The notes under the pieces were generated by a model. It had not been told where the DNA came from and did no database searches. It saw only the letters and a list, made by a program, of their open reading frames with translations. Shown piece after piece: positions 1-6,370 of a stretch of DNA of 10,100 nucleotides. This DNA comes from Porphyromonadaceae bacterium UBA7207. GTDB lineage: Bacteria > Bacteroidota > Bacteroidia > Bacteroidales > Muribaculaceae. A program made the translations under genes and the position numbers. The stretch's first letter is position 1; the number at the start of each line of letters is the position of its first letter. Where the stretch lies: NCBI GenBank assembly GCA_002490635.1, contig DKUJ01000015.1:58189-68288 (forward strand), in the 5' to 3' direction.

Positions 1-94
1 TACCATCTCGTGGTGCCCTGCTATCTGCGATGACAATCGGATAGAACGCATAGTTCTTGCGACCATGGCGTTGCAGTCTAATTTTTGTTGCCAT
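1..94 (-). CDS. rpsP: Ribosomal protein bS16, N-terminal part (cut by window edge)
   Basis: Small-subunit ribosomal protein bS16, a 30S assembly protein. Reading the minus strand from the ATG at 94-92, the first 31 residues begin MATKIRLQRHGRKNYAFYPI and continue VIADSRAPRDG, which is the highly conserved start of bS16 (family pattern M-A-x-x-I-R-L-x-R-x-G-R-K, then V-A-D-S-x-x-x-R-D-G). The rest lies beyond position 1. The ATG is preceded by an A-rich stretch rather than a Shine-Dalgarno sequence, as is usual in Bacteroidetes. A strong consensus promoter sits about 38 nt upstream of the ATG. The gene is divergent from the glycogen-synthase-like gene at 388. Confidence 0.95.
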   Translation of the reverse strand, partial: MATKIRLQRHGRKNYAFYPIVIADSRAPRDG

Positions 95-131
95 TTACGT
101 TTGTTATTGGTTCTGTATTGGTTTAGCGCCG

Positions 132-163
132 CAAAGTTACTGCTTTTGCCCAACACCACCAAA
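132..163 (-). promoter_or_regulatory. Bacteroidetes-type promoter of rpsP
   Basis: On the minus strand there is a -33 element TTTG (163-160), a spacer of exactly 20 nt, and a -7 element TAACTTTG (139-132). This matches the known Bacteroidetes housekeeping consensus TTTG-N19-21-TAnnTTTG. Transcription would be expected to start near 125, giving a leader of about 30 nt before the rpsP ATG. The start position is inferred. Confidence 0.8.
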
Positions 164-224
164 TATTTTTGATTTTTATTATTTTATGCACTCTTATCCC
201 CCATGCGCACGATTCCAATCCAGG

Positions 225-253
225 TTTTTTAGCACATGGAGTCCACTAAAAAA
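225..253. repeat. Short inverted repeat between divergent promoters
   Basis: TTTTTTAG (225-232) and CTAAAAAA (246-253) form a perfect 8-bp inverted repeat with a 13-nt loop. It lies in the 293-nt noncoding region between rpsP and the gene at 388. It could be an operator, or a chance A/T-rich palindrome; no extra pairing supports a terminator. The remaining noncoding sequence here is A/T-rich and otherwise shows only the two promoter candidates. Confidence 0.3.
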
Positions 254-309
254 GGTGAAAAACGAAGCCTCACAGGCCACACCATACCGACCATGTCGAA
301 AAAAATGGC

Positions 310-317
310 TAAATTTG
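310..317 (+). promoter_or_regulatory. Possible -7 promoter element for the 388 transcript
   Basis: TAAATTTG on the plus strand fits the Bacteroidetes -7 consensus TAnnTTTG and lies 70 nt before the ATG at 388. No TTTG is present 19-21 nt upstream (286-289 reads ACCG), so only half of the promoter is recognisable. It is the best candidate for the two-gene unit 388-2628. Confidence 0.45.
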
Positions 318-387
318 CACGTTATTACCGCGCAACGATTTTTCGCACGCGCGTTTCGCAGCCAATATAAAGCCACCAAAGCAAAGA

Positions 388-1197
388 ATGGACGTAAAAA
401 AAGTGCTATACATCTCCCAGGAGATTGAACCATACCTGCCCGCGACACCGCTGAGCACCTTCGGCCGACAGCTCCCGCAGGCCATGCAGGAAAAAGGAGC
501 CGAAGTTCGCACCTTCATGCCGAAATACGGCAATATCAACGAACGACGCAACCAGCTCCATGAGGTTATCCGCCTGAGCGGCATCAATATCGTAATCGAC
601 GACACCGACCATCCTCTGCTCATTAAAGTGGCTACCCTCCAGCCCACACGCCTGCAGGTGTACTTCATCGACAGCGACGATTTCTTCATGCGCCACGCCT
701 CGGGCGAACTCGAGACCGTGCACGATTCCGACGCCAACGACGAACGCGCCATGTTCTTTGTCCGCGGAACCGCCGAAACCGTAAAAAAACTACGCTGGGA
801 GCCTTCGGTAGTACACTGCACCGGATGGATAAGCGCTTTGGCTCCGCTATATCTTAAGAATGTATTTGCCGACGATCCAGTGTTCCGCAATACAAAAATT
901 GTGTTCTCCCTTTTCTCCGATTCATTCGAAGGACACCTCAACGGCCGCCTTATCGAAAAACTGCGCGCCGACGGCTTCGACGACTCCGCGCTGACATCAC
1001 TTACCGATGGCGAGACTCCCATAGACTTCATAAAGCTCAACAAAATGGCAATCGACCACGCCGATGCTCTGGTTGTCAGCTCTCATGATGTGCCTCAGGA
1101 ACTGCTGGACTACGCAATCGCCAGTGGCAAACCCATGCTGGAATATCCCGGCGGCATCGATGCCGATGCATACTACAACTTCTACCAGAGCCTCTGA
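388..1197 (+). CDS. Glycogen/starch synthase-like protein, GT5 N-terminal domain only
   Basis: A 269-residue protein matching the N-terminal Rossmann domain of GT5 glycogen synthases (GlgA). Landmarks in order: VLYISQEIEPY (6-16), corresponding to the ASE-x-x-P-F start of GlgA; LPQAMQEKGAEVRTFMPKYG (29-48), corresponding to the LPKAL...VRVVLPxYG segment; VVHCTGWISALAPLYLK (141-157), corresponding to the HAHDW-x-x-AL-xP-YLK segment; and a final helix region with KMAIDHADALVVSS (219-232). Full GlgA is about 480 residues; the whole C-terminal ADP-glucose-binding domain is absent. The K-x-G-G-L motif expected near residues 17-22 reads PATPLSTFG and the H-x-H-D-W motif is HCTGW. Synthase activity is therefore doubtful. 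Half-length GlgA-like proteins paired with DUF4270 genes are common in Bacteroidales and their role is unclear. The ATG at 388 is chosen because the conserved beta-strand starts at residue 5. Confidence 0.85.
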   Translation: MDVKKVLYISQEIEPYLPATPLSTFGRQLPQAMQEKGAEVRTFMPKYGNINERRNQLHEVIRLSGINIVIDDTDHPLLIKVATLQPTRLQVYFIDSDDFFMRHASGELETVHDSDANDERAMFFVRGTAETVKKLRWEPSVVHCTGWISALAPLYLKNVFADDPVFRNTKIVFSLFSDSFEGHLNGRLIEKLRADGFDDSALTSLTDGETPIDFIKLNKMAIDHADALVVSSHDVPQELLDYAIASGKPMLEYPGGIDADAYYNFYQSL

Positions 1198-1248
1198 AGC
1201 CCTGCGCCGCATTCCACACACTCCCCTACTCCAATCCTATCGAATAAA

Positions 1249-2628
1249 ATGACATTGCGCAATATCATACCGGCCATAGCCGGAATCACCCTCCTGGGCG
1301 CCGCCACCGCAGGCTGCGGCGAGGACAGCACCATAGGTTCCTCTCTGCTCGAAGACCAGGTGCAGATTGTCGTTGATTCCTCGTTCACTGTCACCGGCCA
1401 CTCCGAAGCTGTGGCAAGCGTGCGCCCGCGCACCATCGCGGAACTGCTCGGCGCCATCGACATCCCCGGATACGGCAGCATTTCCAGCAGCGCCGTGGCG
1501 CAGTTCGTTCCTGCCGTGGCACTCGATACCGCAACATTCGATTCCGCCGATATCGACAGCGCATTCCTGAATTTCCGCTATCTTCCGGGGGCTTTCATCG
1601 GTGACTCAATAGCACCTATGACTCTCACCGTCTTCCCGCTGACCAAAGCGCTTCCCGCCGATATCGCCAGCGATTTCGACCCAACCGGTTACTACGACCC
1701 CTCGCAGCCTCTCACATCCACGGTGTACAACACCTCGGCATTCGGCAGCGACTCGGTGATGGGACTGGCAACACGCACCATAGCCATGAAACTCCCGCTG
1801 GAGTTCAGCAAGAGTCTATTCGATGCCTTCGTCGCCAACCCCGACAACTTCGCGAACGGCCAGATTTTCACCGCCAACGTCTTTCCGGGCATTTATGCCC
1901 AGAGCAGCTTCGGCCGCGGACGCCTCACCATAATATCCCGCACCACCATAACCCTACACATGAGCACCATCAAGGTAGGTGAGGAAAAGAACGACACCAT
2001 AGAAGCCGAGCAGGAATACTTCGCTGTGGCTCCGGAGGTAATAAACAACAACAATATAAAAGTCGAACTCGACCCGGCACTCCGCGCCGAAGTTGAAAAC
2101 GGCGCACCCTTGATGATTGCGCCGGCAGGATACGAAGTCAAGCTCCGCTTCCCCGCGCCGGAAGTAATAGCCGCATTCAAGGAAGGCAGCACCGGCCTGT
2201 CGGTAATCAACGACCTGTACCTCTCCCTCCCGGCCGACACCATCGCCACCGGATACAAGGTGGACGTGCCCCCGTATGCGCTGATGGTGCTCAGCAAGGA
2301 CCGCGACGAGTTCTTCGCCCAGAACAAACTGCCCGACAACAAGACTTCGTTCTACTGCCAGTACGACCAGCGACTGCGCCGCTATGCATTTTCTGGCATG
2401 GTGAGCTATCTGAAAGACCTTATGGACAAGGAGGACGAACTCACCCCCGAGGACTACACATTTACTATTGTGCCCGTACAGGTGAACTTCGAGCTGGACA
2501 TGACTTCATACCAGCAGAACTACATCGTATCCGAGGTGGTGCCATATATTGCAGCACCCGCAGTGGCACGATTCGATTTCTCCAAGGCCAAGGTGAACCT
2601 CACCTACAGCCGACAGCAACAACTTTAG
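1249..2628 (+). CDS. DUF4270 family lipoprotein
   Basis: A 459-residue exported lipoprotein. Residues 1-22 are a lipoprotein signal peptide with hydrophobic core IIPAIAGITLLGAATAG and lipobox A-T-A-G-C, with Cys23 as the lipidation site, followed by acidic CGEDSTIGSSLL. The downstream pattern is typical of the Bacteroidetes DUF4270 family: RTIAELLGAIDIPGYGSISS, AQFVPAVALDT, then SIAPMTLTVFPLTKALP and DPTGYYDP. The function of the family is unknown; an envelope-associated role is inferred from lipidation. The gene follows the GlgA-like gene after 51 nt with no promoter visible in between, so the two are probably co-transcribed. Its TAG stop (2626-2628) lies inside the left end of the repeat element at 2624-2791. 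Length looks normal for the family, so no obvious truncation. Confidence 0.88.
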   Translation: MTLRNIIPAIAGITLLGAATAGCGEDSTIGSSLLEDQVQIVVDSSFTVTGHSEAVASVRPRTIAELLGAIDIPGYGSISSSAVAQFVPAVALDTATFDSADIDSAFLNFRYLPGAFIGDSIAPMTLTVFPLTKALPADIASDFDPTGYYDPSQPLTSTVYNTSAFGSDSVMGLATRTIAMKLPLEFSKSLFDAFVANPDNFANGQIFTANVFPGIYAQSSFGRGRLTIISRTTITLHMSTIKVGEEKNDTIEAEQEYFAVAPEVINNNNIKVELDPALRAEVENGAPLMIAPAGYEVKLRFPAPEVIAAFKEGSTGLSVINDLYLSLPADTIATGYKVDVPPYALMVLSKDRDEFFAQNKLPDNKTSFYCQYDQRLRRYAFSGMVSYLKDLMDKEDELTPEDYTFTIVPVQVNFELDMTSYQQNYIVSEVVPYIAAPAVARFDFSKAKVNLTYSRQQQL

Positions 2629-2791
2629 AAACTGTCCGGATTCATATGACACAGATTTTGAGATAGACTGGCTGATGAATATCGTTTGCGATGAAGGAGC
2701 GGAGCTATGCCACGTACCTGAGGCGCAGACAAAAAGTCACCGGCATGCCACTCAAAAGCGAAGTGATATGAATTTTAGACAGCCTATTAAA
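2624..2791. repeat. MITE-like element with imperfect terminal inverted repeats
   Basis: The gap between DUF4270 and the ATPase gene is not plain spacer. Its left end, reading inward from 2624, contains CTGTC (2632-2636) and ATTCATAT (2640-2647). Its right end, read inward on the minus strand from 2791, contains CTGTC (2782-2778) and ATTCATAT (2774-2767) in the same order and nearly the same spacing; both ends also start TTTA. About 19 of 29 aligned positions match. A small internal hairpin, ATCG-TTTG-CGAT, lies at 2681-2692 and GGCATGCC at 2742-2749. The size (about 168 bp) and paired ends suggest a non-autonomous transposable element or dispersed intergenic repeat. No transposase is seen, and no target-site duplication could be defined. 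Confidence 0.45.
2657..2688 (+). promoter_or_regulatory. Weak promoter-like pair upstream of the six-gene operon
   Basis: TTTG (2657-2660) is followed after exactly 20 nt by ATCGTTTG (2681-2688). Spacing and the TTTG half of the -7 box fit the Bacteroidetes consensus, but the TA of TAnnTTTG is AT. It lies within the repeat element and about 115 nt before the ATG at 2803. It is the only promoter-like pair I find before the operon; transcription may instead read through from DUF4270, since no terminator is visible at 2629-2802. Confidence 0.3.
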
Positions 2792-2806
2792 CCGGTTCGG
2801 CCATGA
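2675..2806 (+). CDS. Doubtful 43-residue ORF within the repeat element
   Basis: An open frame starting MNIVCDEGAELCHVPEAQ and ending RQPIKPVRP, whose TGA stop overlaps the ATG of the next gene as ATGA. The same frame stays open upstream to at least 2630 without another ATG. It could couple translation to the ATPase gene, or be a chance open frame in a repeat. A competing 26-residue frame lies at 2691-2771. I do not recognise either product, and there is no domain, signal or membrane segment. Confidence 0.15.
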   Translation: MNIVCDEGAELCHVPEAQTKSHRHATQKRSDMNFRQPIKPVRP

Positions 2807-4392
2807 ACCTTCAGCTACCACCACGCAACGACAGCCGCCCTGCCGAAGCTGTAGGATTCGGCGGAGGAACTCCGCTGGTAATAATAGGAGCCAACGGTGC
2901 CGGCAAAACACGCTTCACACGCTCCATACTCGACACTCTTGGCGACCAGGCCATGAGGCTAAACGCTCTCGGAGCACTATACGACCGCCCGCGCGGCGAC
3001 CATGAATACCAGCCATGGGAACTCCGGAGCCGTCTGAGCGCCGGTGCTCCGGCTATCGCGGCACAACAAGGAGCCACCACGCTGGAAATGCTGCTCGCCC
3101 GACTTATGCAGGACGAGATGCTGAATCTCATAGGCTACAAGCTGGCTCTGGCCGACGGCAGGAACACACACCTTAAACCCACGCGTCTTGACAAGGTGGT
3201 GGAACTATGGCAGGAGATTTTTCCCGGCAACCGCGTACTCATCGACAGCGGAAAGATTCTATTCTCGAGGTCCTTCGACAAAGAGAACGACCAATACACA
3301 GCCTTGCGCCTATCCGACGGCGAACGCGCCGTGCTATACTACACCGGCGCTGTGCTGTACGCCCCGCGGAATGCATCCATTTTCGTGGAGTCGCCCGAGA
3401 TTTTCCTGCATCCCACTATAATAAGCTCCCTGTGGAACCGGCTGGAGGCTCTGCGCCCCGACTGCGGCTTCTGCTATACCACCCACGATCCCGATTTCGC
3501 ATCCTCGCGCAACGGCGCGCGTGTGGTGTGGGTGCGCGACTGCGACGCCAAAGCCTGCCGCTGGAACTACGAGGTTCTGCCTCCGCAAGCAGGCGTGACC
3601 AACGAGATATACCTCGCGCTGGCAGGCAGCCGCAAGCCCGTGCTGTTTATCGAAGGCGACAACCGCAGCATCGACGCACGGCTGTACCCGCTTATCTTTC
3701 CCGACTTCACGGTGCGTTCTTTGGGCAGTTGCAACAAGGTTATAGAAGCCACACGCACTTTCAACGACCTTGCCTCGTTCCACAAACTCGACTCGATGGG
3801 CATTGTGGACCGCGACAGGCGCAACGAGGATGAAGTGGCCTATCTGCGCAGGAAAAACATAATGGTGCCGGAGGTGGCCGAGGTGGAAAATATTTTCATT
3901 CTCGAACCTATAATCCACACTATGGCATCGCGCTCCGGAGCCGACCCTGACAGGGTGGTGGCGAAAGTGCGGAAAGCCCTGCTCTCGCTTTTCAAGGCCG
4001 AACTGCGACAGCAGGCTCTTATGCATACCCGCCACAGGGTGAAGCGGACGGTCGAATACCGTGTGGATGCCCGGTTCGATTCCATCGACAGTCTCGAAAA
4101 ACACCTCGAAAACCTCGTCTCGGAAATGAATCCGAGAAAAAGCTACGAATATTTCTGCCGACAGTTCCAACAGTTTGTCGACAGCGGCGACTACAACGCC
4201 ATACTGAAAGTTTTCAATCAGAAATCGATGCTGGCCAACTGCAATGTGGCGCAAATGTGCGGTTTCAAGAACAAGGACGCCTATATCGATGGCGTGCTCG
4301 CTTTGCTAAGGTCGTCGGCCGCCGGTGCCGAAACCGTGAGAGAAGCCGTAAGAATTTGCCTGCAGTCGCCTGCCCGGAATACGGCACAATGA
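2803..4392 (+). CDS. ABC-type AAA ATPase fused to DUF4435 (Toprim-like) domain
   Basis: A 529-residue cytoplasmic fusion. The N-terminal ABC ATPase head has Walker A GANGAGKT (29-36), signature LSDGE (170-174), a Walker B-like segment IFVESPEIFLHP (193-204) and switch TTHD (226-229). The 134 residues between Walker A and the signature leave no room for a long coiled coil. The C-terminal part looks like DUF4435: FIEGD with Glu284, VDRD with Asp336 and Asp338, and EVENIFI with Glu362, consistent with the E and D-x-D residues of Toprim metal sites. In PARIS anti-phage systems AriA is the ATPase and AriB carries DUF4435; fused versions are known, and OLD nucleases have a similar ATPase-Toprim order. 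A nuclease or defence role is inferred, not shown. Walker B is odd: the usual D-E-P-E reads E-S-P-E. ATG 2803 is the first start after an in-frame stop at 2788. The stop overlaps the next ATG (ATGA). Confidence 0.82.
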   Translation: MNLQLPPRNDSRPAEAVGFGGGTPLVIIGANGAGKTRFTRSILDTLGDQAMRLNALGALYDRPRGDHEYQPWELRSRLSAGAPAIAAQQGATTLEMLLARLMQDEMLNLIGYKLALADGRNTHLKPTRLDKVVELWQEIFPGNRVLIDSGKILFSRSFDKENDQYTALRLSDGERAVLYYTGAVLYAPRNASIFVESPEIFLHPTIISSLWNRLEALRPDCGFCYTTHDPDFASSRNGARVVWVRDCDAKACRWNYEVLPPQAGVTNEIYLALAGSRKPVLFIEGDNRSIDARLYPLIFPDFTVRSLGSCNKVIEATRTFNDLASFHKLDSMGIVDRDRRNEDEVAYLRRKNIMVPEVAEVENIFILEPIIHTMASRSGADPDRVVAKVRKALLSLFKAELRQQALMHTRHRVKRTVEYRVDARFDSIDSLEKHLENLVSEMNPRKSYEYFCRQFQQFVDSGDYNAILKVFNQKSMLANCNVAQMCGFKNKDAYIDGVLALLRSSAAGAETVREAVRICLQSPARNTAQ

Positions 4393-5915
4393 AAAAACTT
4401 ATAACAACGGCTATCCTGGCAGCCGCGGCAATCGCCGCCGGTGCCGCCGAAAACATCGAATACGACGCCTACGTCCGTGTCAATGCCTCGAAAGACCGTT
4501 TCGCCCCCTATATGATTGGTTCGTGGAACTCCGGTCGTGCATCCGCAGGCCGTGGGATATGGCAAGGTGCATCCGCTATTAGGCGGGTCGACACTTCCAG
4601 GCGGTTCAGCTGGGGCTACGGAGCTGAATATATAGCAGGCTACTCGAACGGATTCTCCTACGACCGCTACGACGCGGCTACAGGGTCGTGGACGGAATCG
4701 GCCGTACGGCCATCTGCCCTGCGCCTGATTCAGCTATATGGCGAGCTTAAGTTCAGAGCGGTATATCTGCTGGCTGGCATGAAGGAAAGGTACAGCCGCA
4801 TAACCGACAACACACTTTCGTCGGGCGATCTTGTGCGCAGCACCAACGCACGGCCCATACCGGGAGCCGCCGCCGGATTTCTGGATTTCGTCGACATACC
4901 GTTCACCGACGGCTGGGTGCAGATCGACGGTGAAATAATGTACGGCCGATTCACCGACGACGGCTTCGACCACAAGCAGTTCAACCGCTACCAGGGCCTC
5001 AGCACCTCCGACCTCTGCTACACATACAAGCGATGCTATTTCCGCACCAAGCCTTCGATGCCGTTCAGCGTTATTGTGGGCATGCAGACAGCCGGTGAAT
5101 TCGGAGGCTCCACAACATGGTACCGCGCCGGAAAACAGATAAGGCACGAGGACCGCGGCTTTCACCTGCGCGACATATGGGACATGTTCTTTCCCATGGA
5201 AGGCTCCGGCGAAGGTTACTACAAAGGCAATTCCCTCGGCAGCTGGGATTTCAAGGCTGTCTACAACTTCAAATCGGCCGGAAAACTCAGCGCTTACTTC
5301 CAGTGGCCCTGGGAAGATGGCTCCGGCATCGGGCGCCGTAACGGCTGGGATGGCCTGTGGGGGCTACAGTACGATTTTCCCTCGGCAGGTCCGCTGGAAA
5401 GTATCGTCATAGAATATCTCGACTTCACCAACCAGGGCGGCCCCATACATTATACCGTAGGCGACAGACCCGGCACCGACCTGATGAGCGAAGCAAACGG
5501 CGGCGACAACTACTATAACAACGACTTCTATGGCCCATATGCCAACTATGGCATGGCAATAGGCACCCCCTTCCTGCCGGCGCCCATATACAATGCCGAC
5601 GGCAACGCCTCATTCGCGCACAACCGCTCCCGCGGATTCCACATCGCAGCCCGCGGCACAATCGAAGGCCGATGGCACTGGAGAGCCATGGTATCGTACC
5701 AGAAAGCCGGAGGCTCGGGCCGTCTGCCGGCGGCACGCTTTCTCCACAACACATCGGCGATGGCCGAAGCAAGCTGGCAGCCCGCTCCGTCTCTGCCCGG
5801 TCTCGAACTGAAGGCTCAGTTCGCATTCGACGCCGGCAACCTCAGAGGCAATAATGCAGGGGCATCAATCGCCGTGAATTTCCGTGGCGACTTCACCTTA
5901 GGTAAAAACAAATGA
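4389..5915 (+). CDS. Wzi-family capsule assembly outer-membrane protein
   Basis: A 508-residue outer-membrane beta-barrel candidate. A Sec signal peptide covers about residues 1-20 (MKKLITTAILAAAAIAAGAA), with cleavage before ENIEYDAYVR. The rest alternates polar and aromatic residues in strand-like blocks. Recognisable Wzi-family segments are LYGELKF...LLAGMKER (about 116-134), SSGDLVRSTNARPIP (about 144-158), and then a DIPFTDGWVQIDGEIMYGRF block with FTDDGF. In E. coli, Wzi anchors capsule polysaccharide at the outer membrane; Bacteroidetes homologues are widespread and less well characterised. A longer in-frame start at 4257 exists, but ATG 4389 places a clean signal peptide at the N-terminus and gives the ATGA overlap with the upstream stop. 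Position next to nucleotide-sugar genes supports a surface glycan role. Confidence 0.85.
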   Translation: MKKLITTAILAAAAIAAGAAENIEYDAYVRVNASKDRFAPYMIGSWNSGRASAGRGIWQGASAIRRVDTSRRFSWGYGAEYIAGYSNGFSYDRYDAATGSWTESAVRPSALRLIQLYGELKFRAVYLLAGMKERYSRITDNTLSSGDLVRSTNARPIPGAAAGFLDFVDIPFTDGWVQIDGEIMYGRFTDDGFDHKQFNRYQGLSTSDLCYTYKRCYFRTKPSMPFSVIVGMQTAGEFGGSTTWYRAGKQIRHEDRGFHLRDIWDMFFPMEGSGEGYYKGNSLGSWDFKAVYNFKSAGKLSAYFQWPWEDGSGIGRRNGWDGLWGLQYDFPSAGPLESIVIEYLDFTNQGGPIHYTVGDRPGTDLMSEANGGDNYYNNDFYGPYANYGMAIGTPFLPAPIYNADGNASFAHNRSRGFHIAARGTIEGRWHWRAMVSYQKAGGSGRLPAARFLHNTSAMAEASWQPAPSLPGLELKAQFAFDAGNLRGNNAGASIAVNFRGDFTLGKNK

Positions 5916-6370
5916 CACACACACGCACGATACTTGCCGTACTGCTGGCGGCAGTGGCAATGGCCTGCACACAGAACGGCGGACATATAGGCCGCCTTTT
6001 CGGATCCTGGGTACTCGAAAGCGCGACCTGCGACGGCTCGGAAATGACCATGCCGGAAGATACAGAGACCTTCTGGAGCTTCCAGTCCGATCTGCTGCGG
6101 GTGCAGCTCGCCGATAAGCACCACACTGCCGAAAACTACTTCGGCAACTTCACAGAGCTTCCCGACGGTCTTCTGAGACTCGACTTCGAGCACACCGACG
6201 ACAACAATCCCGACGGAGGCGGCCAGTATGCCGCTCCGCAGTGGATGGGTTTCCCCGCCACAGGGATATTCACACTACGTATTGTCAGCTGCGACAGCAA
6301 ACGCATGGAGCTGATCTGGCAAAACAAGGAAGGACAACTGTTCGTCTACAAATTCTCCAAAACATGGTAA
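5912..6370 (+). CDS. Lipocalin-like small lipoprotein
   Basis: A 152-residue predicted lipoprotein. The signal peptide MTHTRTILAVLLAAVAMAC has a lipobox V-A-M-A-C with Cys19 as the lipidation site. After a short linker comes LFGSWVLES (29-37), with the G-x-W motif (Gly31, Trp33) typical of the first strand of lipocalin folds, then FWSFQSDLLRVQLADKHH and a C-terminal strand pair ending LFVYKFSKTW. Bacteroidetes carry many small lipocalin-like lipoproteins of this size whose ligands are unknown. Start ATG overlaps the Wzi stop as ATGA, and its own stop overlaps the next gene by 7 nt, so it belongs to the glycan operon. A role as an envelope partner of the Wzi protein is inference only. Confidence 0.7.
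   Translation: MTHTRTILAVLLAAVAMACTQNGGHIGRLFGSWVLESATCDGSEMTMPEDTETFWSFQSDLLRVQLADKHHTAENYFGNFTELPDGLLRLDFEHTDDNNPDGGGQYAAPQWMGFPATGIFTLRIVSCDSKRMELIWQNKEGQLFVYKFSKTW

Noticed and set aside
57..428. Plus-strand open frame over the intergenic region
   Set aside because: It runs antisense through the start of rpsP and across both promoter candidates, with a composition typical of noncoding DNA.
309..1043. Antisense open frame of 244 codons opposite the GlgA-like gene
   Set aside because: No family features, and it crosses the promoter region of the opposite gene. The plus-strand frame matches GT5 segments.
2629..2802. A transposase remnant in the DUF4270-ATPase gap
   Set aside because: The short frames here show no transposase motif such as a DDE or HUH signature; only the paired ends suggest mobility.
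3334..4254. Long antisense open frame of 306 codons opposite the ATPase gene
   Set aside because: The plus-strand frame carries clear Walker A, signature and Toprim-like motifs. The antisense frame has no recognisable domain and is explained by GC-rich third codon positions.
4257..4388. Extended N-terminus for the Wzi-family protein
   Set aside because: The extension lies within the ATPase gene, is arginine-rich and would bury the signal peptide. ATG 4389 gives a clean signal and an ATGA junction.
2803..4392. A classical two-gene PARIS system
   Set aside because: There is one fused gene and no separate AriB-like partner next to it; the following gene is a Wzi-type outer-membrane protein.
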